A DNA stretch of 64,000 nt from Rutstroemia sp. NJR-2017a BVV2 (GCA_002946415.1 NJPS01000010.1:682001-746000), one strand, 5' to 3'; positions 48,377-59,911 are shown, numbered from the stretch's first letter. Numbers and translations: made by a program. Notes: generated from the letters alone by a model not told the origin.

Positions 48377-49648
48377 TTATTCAGCGTCCCTCTTTCCGCG
48401 CCATCCCCTAGTTGGGGTTTCTCCTTGTTTTGTCGAGGATGTCCCCAAGCTATGCTTGACACGGATCTTTCCACCATATTTCTCTGTCCAGTCGAGGTTA
48501 ACAATAGCAGTGTCTGCTTCTTGTCCGTCTGCAAGCTCAACGAAGCAGAAGTGGCCATTTCCTTCTCTCGGCTCCCGTGGAGCACACAGCTTGCTGATCC
48601 ACTTGACGGTGTACTCACTGAAAAGCGATCGCATTTCAGCCTCGGTGGTTACTTCATCACCGAAGTCGGGTAACCCTCCTACATAGATTCTCTGTCTTTC
48701 CATGGCCTTACCCGAGACACCAGATGCACGGCTAACCCTTAGGCCCCACTCATTGCCATCGAACATCTTGATAGCGGCATCAACTTGAGCAGGAGTTGCA
48801 AGATCAACGAAGCAGTAGTAATGATTTCCACCCTCTTCCATCTTCGATGGATGGGGAGAGATCAACTTGCTGACAACTTGAACATCAAAGCCTTCAAAGA
48901 TCTCGCGAACCTTCAGATTGACAGTAGCTTGATCTTCAAGTCTGGGTAGCCCACCCACATAAAGCCTTCGGCCTTCCTGGGAGGTACTGCTCACTTGACG
49001 ATCAGAGTCTGCCGTCCCCTTCCAGCGATCATACGCATAAGGTGAAGAGGGCGAAGCTTGAGAATCAGTTGCCTGGGGACGAGTGGTACCTGAAGTTCTG
49101 TGTTAGCATGGTCTGGAACTTTATCTGGACATCCAAATCGAGCTTGGATAAAACTGTCTCATGTTGGGTGAAAGTAGAATCCACTTACGGTCCGATCTCA
49201 CACCCGGCTTCACTCTAAGTGCTCGATTTCTGAACTCTTTGCCGTCATATTCTTCCAGTGCCTGATCAGCTAGTTCCTTGCTGGTGAAAGTCACGAAGCA
49301 ATAACCAGGATTGCGTCTGGTTATAGGATCAATTGACATGTTGACGGTCCTGGATTCACGGGGAACATCTTGGAAAAGGGTCTCAATATCCTCCGAGGTA
49401 GTATCATAACCCAAGTTACCGACATAGATACGACGCCCTTCCTCAATGGCCTTGTCTGCTTCTGCTCCATTCAGAGACCTTCTGGAGGTGTCAGGTGCTT
49501 CGCCTCGAGAAAATCTTCCCTGGCCTTGTTTTTGCTCGGTGTTTCTGTCACCATTTCCACGAGCTCGCTGGCCCCAAGTGGAAGTACGCTCAGTGCTTCC
49601 TGGAGACCGAGGGGTGTCGTCCTTGACTCGCCAGTTGTTGGAGAACAT
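48377..49648 (-). CDS. RNA-binding protein with three RRM domains
   Basis: Two exons (49648-49189 and 49089-48377, leftward; 99-nt intron, donor GTAAGT, acceptor TTCAG) encode 390 residues. RRM1 is about 72-148 with RNP2 RIYVGNL and RNP1-like NPGYCFVTF. RRM2 is about 194-277 (RLYVGGL ... NHYYCFVDL). RRM3 is about 286-370 (RIYVGGL ... NGHFCFVEL). The N-terminus is Arg/Gly/Ser/Gln-rich, a Ser/Pro linker separates RRM1 from RRM2, and the tail is basic. The arrangement resembles fungal multi-RRM mRNA- or rRNA-binding proteins, but I cannot name an ortholog. A TATATATAT run about 105 nt upstream of the start (about 49753) could be its TATA element. It is divergent with NOB1. Confidence 0.85.
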
Positions 49649-50281
49649 GACTGACAGATGAGAGATATTGGGTGGTGTGCTGATTTTAAGTCTGAAAATT
49701 GACGAGGAAGTAATTGATATCTGCTCAATGGCCCTTGAACCTTCACTAGAGAAGTATATATATATTAAGAATGTTTACGATGGAAGACAAGTGAAAGGGC
49801 CTCGTATTGTGAAGTGAATTTTTTAAATTCAGTAAAATTTTCCCAGCCAAACGAAAGGATCCCTGAAGAAAAAAGTAAGTGAGCACGCGAGGAGGGTACA
49901 ACCGTCTCTCAAGCGTAGGCTGAATTGAGGCACAATGTGGAACAACAACAACATTCAAGAAAGTGGCTGGAAACAGAAGTTTGAGGATATACTTCTTTAC
50001 ATATGAACTTCTTCGTCTGTCATCTAGTTAATCTGAATTGCTACAAGCGGCTAACCAAGTTCTTCAAGAATTCCACATTCTACCAAAATGTTGAAAAGTT
50101 GATGGCATTTTCATGTGCGTGGCCTGTGCTTCCCTAAAATTTGGTCAATTTGCCCTCTTATCGCACTTGATAATCACGATAAGCTGGATTTTTCGCCCAA
50201 ATTTTCGACTGCGTGAACTTAACCCCGCGATTTTGGTTCTCAGATCAGTCGAATTTCTGTATTCACACAGCATATTCAGAG
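49649..50281. promoter_or_regulatory. Shared divergent promoter region, RRM gene and NOB1
   Basis: The two start codons face away from each other across 633 nt that hold no convincing coding sequence. The region is AT-rich with a TATATATAT run near the RRM gene. Both genes concern RNA, so co-regulation is possible but not shown. Confidence 0.4.
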
Positions 50282-51802
50282 ATGGCAACAGATACTCCAA
50301 AACCAATACACAGTCTTGTACTGGATGCAGGACCAATAATCAAGAATAATCCAGCCGTATCGTCACTGATTGCGCAAGCCGAATTCATCTACACCATCCC
50401 CGCCGTCGTCGACGAAATTCGCGATGAAGTTACCAGATCCCGAGTCCAGACAACCCTATTACCTTTACTTACGCTGAGGTCGCCGAGGCCAGCTAGCATC
50501 AAGACTATATCTGAGTTTGCGCGGAAAACGGGGGACCTAGAGGTGCTGAGTCGACCTGATATTCACCTGATGGCTTTGGCATATGAGCTGGAATGCGAAC
50601 GAAATAATGGAGACTGGAGGTTGCGTAGTGTTCCAGGGCAGCAAAGATTGAATGGCGCGCCACCAAAGTCTCTGAGCGGAGAGGCGCCTGCTGAAATTCC
50701 TGAAGCGCAACCTTCGGCAGAGGAAAGTTCGGTGGAAAGTGCGCAACAACCAAAAGTTGAGACAAGAGGGGCATGGGGAACCGCCGTACCTCCACCAGCA
50801 AATGAGCCTATCTCAGATACAAAGGACGTCGAAGAAACCTTAGAAACCACGCATTTGACAGCTGCGCAGGATTCCGAAACAGCAAAAGAATCAAACGTTG
50901 CCGAAACTGCTGAAGCGGTCGCCACACAGGAAGAGAGCATAGAACCAAAAAACACAGCCCCAGAATCCCAACCAGCACCAGTCATAGAAGAAGAGAGCAA
51001 AGAATCGCATAATGTTCAACCAGAGTCAGAGCAATCGCCAGCGCCAGTTCCAGAAGATCAAAGTAAAGAACAAGATTCTGAAGTCGCACCAGTACCAAGT
51101 ACAGAGAATACCCTAGAATCTACGCCGAGCGTTGAAGTGACCGAGGAAGTGGAAACAGATAGCTCTGATGACGAAGGATGGATCACACCCTCGAATCTTA
51201 AGAAACACAAAGAGAAGGATGGAAATGGTTCTTTTGAGCCCCAGGAAGAGCAGAAGAAAATGCAAGTTGCAACCATAACGTCAGATTTTGCCATGCAAAA
51301 TGTTATGTTAAGAATGAACCTCAACCTCCTCTCACCTTCTTTACAAAGGATCCGGCAAGTCAAGACCTGGGTCTTGCGATGCCATGCATGTTTCGGAATC
51401 ACCAAGGACATGACGAGGCAGTTCTGCGGCAGATGTGGTAAACCCACCCTTCTGCGCACTTCGTGTTCTACAGATAAGGACGGCAATGTGAAGGTGCACT
51501 TGAAGAAGAATATGCAGTGGAACAACCGTGGGAACGTCTACAGTATCCCGAAGCCCGTGGCAGGTACTTCGAATGGAAAGCTGGTGAAGGGGGGTGGAAA
51601 GGGAGGATGGGGCCAGGAATTAATCCTGGCTGAAGATCAGAAGGAGTATTCAAGTGCAATGGCTGCAGCTAGAAGGAAGAAGGAGAAGGACCTCATGGAC
51701 GAGGATTACCTGCCTAGTATTCTGACCGGTGATCGCGGTAAAGCAGGTGGTCGACCGAAGGTTGGAGCTGGGCGAAATGTGAATTCGAAGAAACGGCGTT
51801 GA
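50282..51802 (+). CDS. NOB1: 20S pre-rRNA endonuclease Nob1
   Basis: Single exon, 506 residues. The ATG used (MATDTPKPIHSLVLDAGPII) matches the family start; the frame is open upstream but has no other ATG. The N-terminal PIN nuclease domain (1 to about 110, with HSLVLDAGPI) has acidic metal ligands at D15, E45 and D93. The middle (about 130-320) is an acidic Glu/Pro/Ser/Thr-rich insert ending in SSDDEGWITPSN, the usual lead-in to the C-terminal part. A zinc ribbon at about 365-395 has paired cysteines (RCHACFG and FCGRCG). The basic C-terminus ends NSKKRR. Nob1 cuts 20S pre-rRNA at site D to make mature 18S rRNA in late cytoplasmic pre-40S particles. The acidic insert is long but within fungal norms. 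Confidence 0.94.
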   Translation: MATDTPKPIHSLVLDAGPIIKNNPAVSSLIAQAEFIYTIPAVVDEIRDEVTRSRVQTTLLPLLTLRSPRPASIKTISEFARKTGDLEVLSRPDIHLMALAYELECERNNGDWRLRSVPGQQRLNGAPPKSLSGEAPAEIPEAQPSAEESSVESAQQPKVETRGAWGTAVPPPANEPISDTKDVEETLETTHLTAAQDSETAKESNVAETAEAVATQEESIEPKNTAPESQPAPVIEEESKESHNVQPESEQSPAPVPEDQSKEQDSEVAPVPSTENTLESTPSVEVTEEVETDSSDDEGWITPSNLKKHKEKDGNGSFEPQEEQKKMQVATITSDFAMQNVMLRMNLNLLSPSLQRIRQVKTWVLRCHACFGITKDMTRQFCGRCGKPTLLRTSCSTDKDGNVKVHLKKNMQWNNRGNVYSIPKPVAGTSNGKLVKGGGKGGWGQELILAEDQKEYSSAMAAARRKKEKDLMDEDYLPSILTGDRGKAGGRPKVGAGRNVNSKKRR

Positions 51803-52135
51803 GTAGAATAAGCCAATTAAATAAAAATCATTTCTTGTCCAAAGCGTTCCATATTTATAATTGTTATTTTCAATCGATCAAAGGTCTGTTATAACGAGAA
51901 TTTACTTAATCCATTGTTCGCCAATAGCTTTTGCCATCAGATAGTGAAACAAAACATAGAATATGCCGACCAGAACGCCAATATACTCCACACAACTCTT
52001 TGTCTCTTATGGATAGGCGTCTAGTTCCTCCGTCCATCACCATCCAGATAATCGCACATCCATTCCCACAATTCCCCTCGACGCTGGATCGCGCTGCTTC
52101 CATCCTCTTTCACCCTCCTCATCTCTCTCTCTCTC

Positions 52136-52171
<36 letters not shown>

Positions 52172-52178
52172 AATCCAT
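51803..52178. other. Convergent 3' region between NOB1 and NOP10
   Basis: This 376-nt stretch contains both 3' UTRs and the CT microsatellite at 52122-52171. No other feature was seen. Confidence 0.5.
52122..52171 (+). repeat. (CT)n microsatellite in the NOP10 3' region
   Basis: A nearly pure CT run of about 50 nt ends 7 nt from the NOP10 stop codon; on the transcribed strand it is a GA-rich tract within the 3' UTR. Confidence 0.9.
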
Positions 52179-52461
52179 CTACTGTCCCAAAACCTTAAGA
52201 TCCTCTGCGAAACAAGTAAATTAGCATCAAATCCACAAATTCTCTCCCCCGGACTAATTCTCAAACCCGGAAGCATTACTACTCACTTTGTTGTGTGATC
52301 AATAATCCATATCTCTTCTTCAAAGTAACACGATGTCTCGAGTATTTGTCATCGGGCGAGAAACGAGCAGGATGCGCGCTCTTGGTTACTTCGCCGCTGA
52401 TGACCTTCTTGAGTGTGTAGACGCGCTTGCCGGCGGCGTCGAGGGTGTACATGAGATGCAT
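52179..52461 (-). CDS. NOP10: H/ACA ribonucleoprotein subunit Nop10
   Basis: The first exon (52461-52287) encodes almost the whole protein and is unmistakable: [20 protein letters not shown], then [20 protein letters not shown] and [10 protein letters not shown]. Nop10 is a tiny core protein of box H/ACA snoRNPs, acting with dyskerin/Cbf5, Gar1 and Nhp2 in rRNA pseudouridylation and processing. A consensus GTGAGT donor follows TTQQ-type sequence, and a good branch point (GCTAAT) and acceptor (TTTCGCAG) lie 82 nt on, so I add a 26-nt second exon (52204-52179) giving 66 residues ending KDLKVLGQ. Without splicing the protein would be 60 residues and still complete in the conserved part. Yeast Nop10 has 58 residues. 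The 82-nt intron lies almost at the stop codon. Confidence 0.92.
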
Positions 52462-53242
52462 TTTGAGTGGTTGGTGGGTGGTGGGTGGTGGGTAGATGGT
52501 CTGGAAAAGTGGTGTTAGCTGGAATGGTCAATTGGTTATTGATATGGAAGGCGATTGAAGGGGAAGCTTCATTGGCATACCGGGAGGTGTAGAAAGGTCG
52601 TAAAGGTTGCTGTCGTCGTTGAGGGAAATGGATTTCGCACCGAAATTTCTGGTATAACTTTTTTCTTGCAGGGGTGGGTTATTTTGGCTTAGCGCCGTGG
52701 AAGCGCGACGCTAGTCTCTTGTCGGCGTAACGGTTTTTCCGAGCTTGTCGCTACCACGATTCGGCTTCTAGACTTTGCTAAAACTGCTGAACATGAATGA
52801 ACCGCAATATTTGGTTCAAAATAATACACCCTACCATGGTAAGACAACAGGATGACGTTAGAAGATCAAGCCAGATTTGCGCTGAAATGTGAGAGATGGC
52901 TAGTTTGCAAAGTGGCTTGTCCATCAACTTAGTTCCCACACAATAGTTTGCTTGTAGGAATTGCATGTCTTCTTTCTTTCGCTCTACATGTTCTCTTTCA
53001 ATCTCATTCAAGTCACCATTCCTTTGGTTTCTATTACCCTCGTTTCATCGCGCAAATAAACTCTACCCCTGAACCTGCATCAGTCAAGAACGTTGCCCAA
53101 CAGTCGCATTGACAGTCACACCCCATACAACCCATTGGCTAAATTCGAACACTTCCAATCTCCAAATTCACCTCCCGAATCATGGAGCCTCCACCAAACT
53201 TCACCGCCCACGGAAAATATATATTTCAGTCCCCGGAACATC
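52462..53242. other. Intergenic region, NOP10 promoter and 2EXR gene upstream
   Basis: The two flanking genes are divergent. An alternative ATG for the 2EXR gene lies at 53182. No other coding or RNA feature was recognised. Confidence 0.4.
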
Positions 53243-54191
53243 ATGAGTAACCAAGAGAGCAATCAAAGGCTGTTTGCAACACAGCTCCTAAGCTTAAGAC
53301 CTTCACTTGCTTCTCCAAGCCGCCACTTGAAATTCGAAGGAAGATATGGGAAATGGCAGCGTGTGAACCTCACTTGGTTGAGATCTGGCAGCAGGATCGA
53401 ATCACAAAAGATCTAGATGGGGTGGGAAATGGCTTCCTCCATAGCTTCGCCTACTTCTCAGCTGCTCCTCGAGACCCTGATATCTTGCGAGTTTCAAAAG
53501 AATCTAGGGAAGAAGCATCGCTTTACCTGAAACGCAAGGACCCAAATTCAGAAGCTATGGAGTTCGGCGAATATGGAGTTACAATACCAAAGTCATTGAT
53601 TGAGGTTCATGCGAACAGCTTGACTGACATCTTCTGTATCCGCGGGCCTAGTTTTAACAAAATGGTGTGTATGCCAATGCTTATTCACCCAGCTTTGGCT
53701 CTGTGCTTCCTGTATGCGATTTTAAGTTCTGCGTCGCGACTGGCGAAAGTTTAGAAAATGGTTACAACGATTTGCTTCAACAGGAGAAGTGCCTTCAAGA
53801 TCTATTCGACGACATCGAAACCAAAGTTACAGCCGAGCGAACGGCTTGTGAGGCGAGAGGCGAGGAGTATCAGCCGCTAAGCGTATATTATGGAGGCCAA
53901 TTGCCTGGAGTATTCAAGAAACCGATGATCGAATTAAAGGGACTGTTCCGCAAAAACTCCGAGAGTTGGTGGGAGGTCTTCAGCACTTACGAGGAGTTTG
54001 AGCAAGCGATGGAAGAACAGGACAGACAACGAGCACTGAAACGAATTTGGGGGCAGCAGGAAGAGGAAGAATTAGGAGTGGGTTTTACCGCAGTTCTAAG
54101 AAGACTTATGCAACAACCGGACGAGAATTTAGCAGTGGGAAATTATGATGAACGGGTAGGGGCACCGCTAGGGCGGTTTATGTCTCATTAG
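53243..54191 (+). CDS. 2EXR-domain fungal protein, 5' end uncertain
   Basis: The diagnostic start of a 2EXR domain reads FTCFSKPPLEIRRKIWEMAA at about 53301-53360, followed by DPDILRVSKESREEA. A 62-nt intron at 53665-53726 (donor GTGTGT, unusual acceptor TTTTAAG) joins it to an acidic, charged C-terminal half ending at 54191 (ENGYNDLLQQEKCLQDLFDD). The function of this fungal-expanded family is unknown. The beginning is unclear. From the ATG at 53182 the frame runs straight into the domain but meets one TAA at 53248-53250. From the ATG at 53243, a 38-nt intron (53247-53284) would give MTPKLKTFTCF, but that is very short for an intron. Either the gene has a mini-intron or it carries a nonsense mutation. 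Confidence 0.6.
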
Positions 54192-54601
54192 AAGGTTGCC
54201 GGTGTGGTGTTTACTTGATTCTATGGTTCTATGTATCTATTTCAAGTATATATTTTTTAATACAGGTCTTGTAAGTGTGCGAACGATCGTTACTGTGACA
54301 TTCTGTCTCGTACTCGGCACCCTGCGCTGAAATCGTTTGGTCACCTTCCATCTAATATATCCAGCCAATTCCTTATAAATCACTCCAAGCCTGAACCGAA
54401 CAATCAGAAACCCATCAATCTAAATACAGCCCAAACTATGAAACTTAACCTTCAAAAATGAATGAATGAATATATGAACGTTTTCTCCAAACTTAACCCA
54501 ACCCCCAACAACAAAAAACCATAACTCCAATTCCATCAAACCGTCAAAACCACATCCACCTCAATCCCAAATCCTCCCCCTTTTCAACCCAGTCATCCTT
54601 C
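54192..54601. other. Convergent 3' intergenic region
   Basis: It holds the 3' flanks of the 2EXR gene and the leftward MGNSSS gene. Runs rich in A and C appear near 54430-54600. No gene was recognised. Confidence 0.4.
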
Positions 54602-55114
54602 CTACCTCCTCCCCTCCCCCTCCCCCTTAATCCTCAACCACATCAACTGCTTCCTCGCCAACCACTGCTCGCGCGACTCCAGCGTTCCTCGACGTAGTAA
54701 ATACGTCCCGTCGTCGCTGTCGTCGTCGTCTTCTGCTGTATTGGTGGGAGAGAAGTTGTCGTTGTTGCTGCTAGAGAGAAGACCGGACGCGGAAGATGAG
54801 GACTGGTGTCGTGAGAAGGGAAAGGGGTGGCTGAGGGGGTGCGTGGGTAGGTGGAAAGGGTGTTTGAGGGAGAGGTGGTGGTGGTGGGTTTTGAGGGAGG
54901 AGGTCGGCGAGGAGGAGGATGAGGAGGCGGAGCGGGAGCGGGAGCGGGATTGGGTTGAGGTGGGGGATGAGGTGGAAGAGGATTTGGTGGATGGGTTTGT
55001 GGATGTGGATGAGGATGGGGTTGTAGGTGAGAATGGGGAGATGGAGGAGGGGGGGGAGGTGAGGAGAGATTGGGATGAGTGGGAGTGAGAGTGAGAGGAT
55101 GATGAGTTGCCCAT
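54602..55114 (-). CDS. Small Ser/Pro/His-rich protein with MGNSSS N-terminus
   Basis: The frame gives 170 residues from the ATG at 55114. The start MGNSSSSHSHSHSS fits an N-myristoylation signal (Gly2, Ser6). The middle is Ser/Thr/Pro-rich with His runs and looks disordered. The end is more protein-like: an acidic block (EDDDDSDDG), then TYLLRRGTLESREQWLARKQ and MWLRIKGEGEGRR. The biased composition means it could be a chance frame, because the opposite strand is also open and Glu/Gly-rich. The ordered C-terminal patch favours a real gene. I do not recognise a family. If real, it is likely a lipid-anchored small protein; that is inference. Confidence 0.45.
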   Translation of the reverse strand: MGNSSSSHSHSHSSQSLLTSPPSSISPFSPTTPSSSTSTNPSTKSSSTSSPTSTQSRSRSRSASSSSSSPTSSLKTHHHHLSLKHPFHLPTHPLSHPFPFSRHQSSSSASGLLSSSNNDNFSPTNTAEDDDDSDDGTYLLRRGTLESREQWLARKQLMWLRIKGEGEGRR

Positions 55115-58100
55115 TGTGTTCTTGAGTTCTTCGTTCTGATCCTGCTTGAGCGTGGATGTATTCCTATCAATACCGGCAAATAAGATTCCTTGCAACGAAC
55201 ATATAAAAAACTTTTGTACTAGCAAAGTATGTATAAATGTACGTGTATATATAAACAAATAAAAGGAGCGTTAAACAAACTAACAAAAACCCGTGCTTCA
55301 GTTCCTGTCCATCCAACTCTATCATACACAGCAGCCACCTTTCAATTATATCTCCCTTCCACTCAACCCAACATACAACTCAACCCGTCAGCGACCTCCA
55401 GCCGACGAAGCGGTAACGTAACCATCGAAACTGACGACCGGAGCAGACCGGGAGCTCAGCCCTATCTATAGGCGATAAGCAAGATATCTTAAAGACTGTT
55501 GGGTTTGCACCAATTATTGCAGCGCGTGAGTGGAGGTATGGAGTTATGTTGGGTTGGGTTGGGTTGGTTGTGGTCCAGTAGCCGCGCGCAAAATTGAGGT
55601 GCGTAGGATGCGGTTGCGGTTATGGTTAAGGGCGTGGGAGAGAGATAGGTAAGCACTTGGGTAGAAGAAGGCGGTAGATGATTGATCAATTAAAGTGATT
55701 CGCGTGCTGGAAGGCTGGACATTGGGCGGTGCAAGGCTGCGAGTTGGTTGGTCCGGAAGGCTGTTCTAGAAGGTGCGGGAATGAAGGTGGTCGCGATCGA
55801 GGCCGTTGGGATTTGGGATGGCGAGCGAAGATGATATGGTGCTTTGAAGGATTCTAAATTTGAGTGGGGACATGAGTAAGGCTGCTTTGAGGTGCTTTCT
55901 TCCGTGAGGGCACTTGAAACTGCCCCGCTGTGTAGCTCATAGTTCACTCCAGTTCTCAGAATGGGTGTTTATATGCGAGCACTGGTAATTATTTCTTGCT
56001 TGCAGTCAACACGAAAATGGGACGAGTTCTATACCAAATATGGTCTCGCGATGGATTTGGGATTTTCCTGATGTAAAACTTGTATGCATATAAAGTGGTG
56101 CATACGGCTTGTGCAATAGTTCATGAGACGCAGATATACAGTGACACCAAAGGCATGTTGCGGTTTTGTATATCTATTTCATTAACATTTAAACACTCTT
56201 AACTTCTGCTCTTAATTTAAAGCTCCTGGATCCTCTAATTTGAATTAAACAACACAAAGCAAATGCTGAAACGCGAGTACTATTGTACACCAACTCCAAA
56301 CCATCATTCATCTAACGCATAACCTGATTACTCCAACAATTCATGAGGAGAGATCGGGACTCTCGTTTCCATCTGGTCCCTTTCCCACTTAATTCCCAGC
56401 TCCATCCCTAAATACTCATCCGGTGGCGCCAAATTCTCGCCAGGTCATCAAAAATCTAGAAGAGCTATCCAAAGGCGACCTAGGACTCGGAAATAAGGCG
56501 TATAATTCATCATAATTACACACGAAAAGTTGGAATCGGCGTACCTGACCACACTGAGTGGCCTCCTAACCTCTGATATTCATCTAGAGACTGTAGATTG
56601 TGCTAATATTTGTAGTATGAATCTCGTGATCGTGATCGTGACCGACTTCCGCTAGAGTAACTGGAGGGGTAAGAAGATGATCTTCTGCTCAATCTGTTTG
56701 ATCTGGGGGTTTTAACAACCCTGTTTGGCTCCGGCGTGACTTTTGCAGTCACCCCTTCTTTCACTAGCCAGCACATATCGATGGAATAATGATGAGTAGT
56801 TAGAGCGCTGTGGCATAAAGACGTTTCAAACCCGAAAATGGCAGACGACAACCGAACTGAAGCATTTGACAAATTGCTAATCGATCAATAAGCAGTTCTT
56901 GCCAGCCATATTTATATAAGTTATGTCTAAGAGAAGGATTCCGATTTATGTTATCCACGCCCCAAGGGAATCCTACAGACTGGCGACGCTGTTCCAGAAT
57001 GGCGGGAGTGGGGCTTCTGAATCCTATTCCTCCAGATGTTGGCTTACATCATTTCTCTAAATCTGGGGCATCTGGGGTTTGCGGAGAGCTAGCGCGTGTG
57101 ATAGAATGAAGGTTTTTGGCAAAGTTCTTACTGGCTTATTCCCTATCATTTGCTAAAAGCGGGACAGTCGTCACTGAACGTAGACTTCAATGGTAATACA
57201 AAGATGAAAATATGACTGACGTGAGGCAGAATGGTCCATCACTCAATGGATACATCTGTTCTTGGCCGCAGTCAGGTGGCTGAAATACATGATTGAAATA
57301 CAAAAATCATAGCTAATGACGTGCCCGACCAACGATTGGGGTGATAATGCACCGGGTTGTAAATAACCACACAGCCGCGCGAGATGGTCTGGCTGTGGTC
57401 ACTCGGCCGTTTCAAGCTGCGCAATATAACCGCGGACCACCTTCATGTAACACAAGGGATTAGTTACCTAGACTATACGCGATGGCCTTAGACTGGAGTC
57501 TGATAATTCTGACGTAGACCGAAGCAAAGACTTCTGCGTTGTGAGGACAAGGCGGCCAAAGCCCAAGAGCAAGGCCGCTTCGCAGCATGCATATCCCAGA
57601 CTATTTTCATGAGCTAAAACTTTGTAGGACCAACAAAGTAAACTATCTGGACAAGAACTTGCTCAAATCGTACCACAATATCATTTGACACTTGTTGTAA
57701 CCAGCAATTTGACAGAATATATCCGCATGCATGAGTCTTCAAGGTTGAAACGTAGCGAAAGCGTCCGGCTAGAAACCCAACTGACCCCAGTCTTTCTAGT
57801 CTCTGAAAAGAACCCATGTCCAATCAATCTTTGCAATATCAGCCGAATCCTACGCGAGTAAAGGTAGGTTATAGTACCTGTTGGGTATGCCTTTGAACAA
57901 CATCCGCTAACCAAGCCCAATGCTGTAGGATTTACAGTTGTCTTAGTAACAACCATAAGCCCCGAAAATATTCCCCTGTAGAATTCAGACCAATTCAGAC
58001 GTTAGTGAAGGTAACCCTCCCATTCATCATATATTCACACTCCCCAATTCACGACGTCCGCCGTTCCCCGCGCCTACTATACCAGACGAACGGAAAGAAG

Positions 58101-58356
58101 TAGACCATGTATGAAATATGAACATTCAGAATGAAAGCATGAAATAGACTCGTATTGGAGCTGAGTGTTCCCCTCTTTTCCTTATCTCCTGTATACCAAC
58201 GCCATTCCATATACACTCAAGATGATATATTTCACCATCCTTCCCTTCGTCCACCGAAAATAAAGAAATCGTGTGAAAAAAATCTTTTCGCCTGCCATCA
58301 TAAGCATAAACAGAAAACAAACATGATCATCACAGACATAAGATATTGGCGATTTC
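55115..58356. other. 3.2-kb region without a confident gene
   Basis: The leftward frame at 56603-56872 ends in an Arg/Ser-rich tail (SYSSGSRSRSRSRDSYYKY) like those of SR-type proteins, but it has no good start and no supporting exon, so it is not called. The frame at 55690-55947 (leftward) begins with GTG and has no family. The rest is AT-rich with scattered stops. A decayed gene is possible around 56.6-56.9 kb. Confidence 0.4.
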
Positions 58357-59911
58357 CTAGAACTCGCTCTCACCGCTTCCAGCACCGCTCATAGCCCTGC
58401 TTCCATACATGCCTACTAAGCCCCAAACCCCAACTCTCCATCCTCTCCACAGCCCATCCATGCCTTGTCCCTTTCGCTGCACTCTCTTCACCTTCTTTAC
58501 TGCCTTTGCACCGCCGGCTTTAGAAATGCTTTCGTGGTCGGTTGACCCACCTTCTTCCCTAGCGATGGACCACATCGTACCTACTACTCCATTGTAGGGT
58601 CCGAGGTCAACGACAGTCTTCAGCTCAGAATCTTCGGTATACTGAGGTGAAGTCAAAACAGCCATTTGAGCACGACGCAGAACGGTTTCTACAGGGAGCT
58701 TGATGAATATCTCGAGCGTTTGAGAGAGGAACATGAATGTTGAGTAGGTCCCCGGGGTTAGCAATGGATCGATTGCCAAACGCGTCCTTAAGATAAGCGA
58801 AGTGCAATGAGAGATGGTAGGCTTGATTGTGGAGTGAAGGATAGTTGGTACAAGGAGTAAAGGATGGCACACGTATGAGGGGAGGGTGTTTAGGTTATGA
58901 GCAAGTGAGCGTTTTGCAGCAGAGGTGGGAGTGAGGATCAATCTATCACATGTCAGTGATGGAAGAGAACAGGAGCATCACGGAGAACCTACTTAGTGCG
59001 AACAAGATCCAGAGGGGCAAGAATGAGTCCTGCAGTAGCGGCTGCAGCAACTGCTACACCCAAGGATGTCCAAGGATTAGGAGAGCCCACAACATCCGCC
59101 GTCGCCAGACCGGGATCAGGTATATTCAGTACGGCGGAAATCATACTCCTCAACCAACTTTCTAGAGTCTTGTGCACAATGCCATATATGAAAGTAACAT
59201 TTGTCCCCTTCCATACACCCCACGCACCCTCTTTTGACCATTCTTGGCCGATGACCTCCATTATAGAATCCGATCGCTTGAGAACCAGTTGATGTGCTGG
59301 CTTTGGCGGGGCTTTTGGAGGCGGGGTCGTCTTGTAATCTGACCCCTCACTGCTGTACCGCCGCCTCGACCTCGATCTCGAAGGTGATTTTGCTTGCGGT
59401 GCCGCAGACGTGAAGTAGGAAGTTTCGTCGGCATCTGAATCATCGGAAGGATTCTACTTCATATTAGCCCCGCCATCTCAGAACCCCGCACCGTGAACCG
59501 TACATCATCGTATGGTGACCCTCGATTGTTCGAGGGACGTTTCCTTATGTCCTCCACAACAACTGCTGGTATGCTCCCATCAATCGGGTCCTGTAGCTTC
59601 ACCTGAAGCACCGTTTTCGCAACTTCAAACGGTTGAGCACATAATATTCCCGCATAATTCGTGAAGGTGTCGTTGATCAACTTCTGTAGAGATTCAATAG
59701 TCGACGGTGAAGTATCCGCGAGATAATCACTGTAATCTATATCTGAGAATATGTCTCGCGCAGAAGAAGCATAAGACGCTGCACTGCCATTTTTTAATCC
59801 TACACCGTGTGTCGTTGAGTTTGTTGATAGCGGGACTTCTGGAGGTATTCCGATAGAAGGGGGAATATAGTATGGCCGTAACGGATTCGGACCCTCTCTT
59901 GAGGTCGACAT
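58357..59911 (-). CDS. UGO1: Mitochondrial outer-membrane fusion protein Ugo1
   Basis: Three exons, leftward (59911-59504, 59453-58993, 58942-58357; both introns 50 nt), encode 484 residues, close to the yeast length of about 500. Recognisable parts are a Pro/Ser N-terminus beginning REGPNPLRPYYIPPS, a first carrier-type segment (TNYAGILCAQPFEVAKTVLQ), an Arg/Ser-rich linker (SRSRSRRR), WSKEGAWGVWKGTNVTFIYG, a Gly/Ala-rich helix with AGLILAPLDLVRTK (modified carrier motif Px[D/E]xx[K/R]) and a last repeat with FIKLPVETVLRRAQ. Ugo1 is a modified mitochondrial carrier in the outer membrane that links Fzo1 and Mgm1 during fusion. Third intron boundaries fit in phase (AA|A giving LDLVRTK|LILTP). 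It is divergent with the ferredoxin gene. Confidence 0.9.

Noticed and set aside
54741..55088. Plus-strand Glu/Gly-rich frame opposite the MGNSSS gene
   Set aside because: Mirror of Ser/Pro codons on the other strand; no conserved feature.
56603..56872. Minus-strand frame with an Arg/Ser tail
   Set aside because: Starts without ATG and no upstream exon could be joined convincingly.
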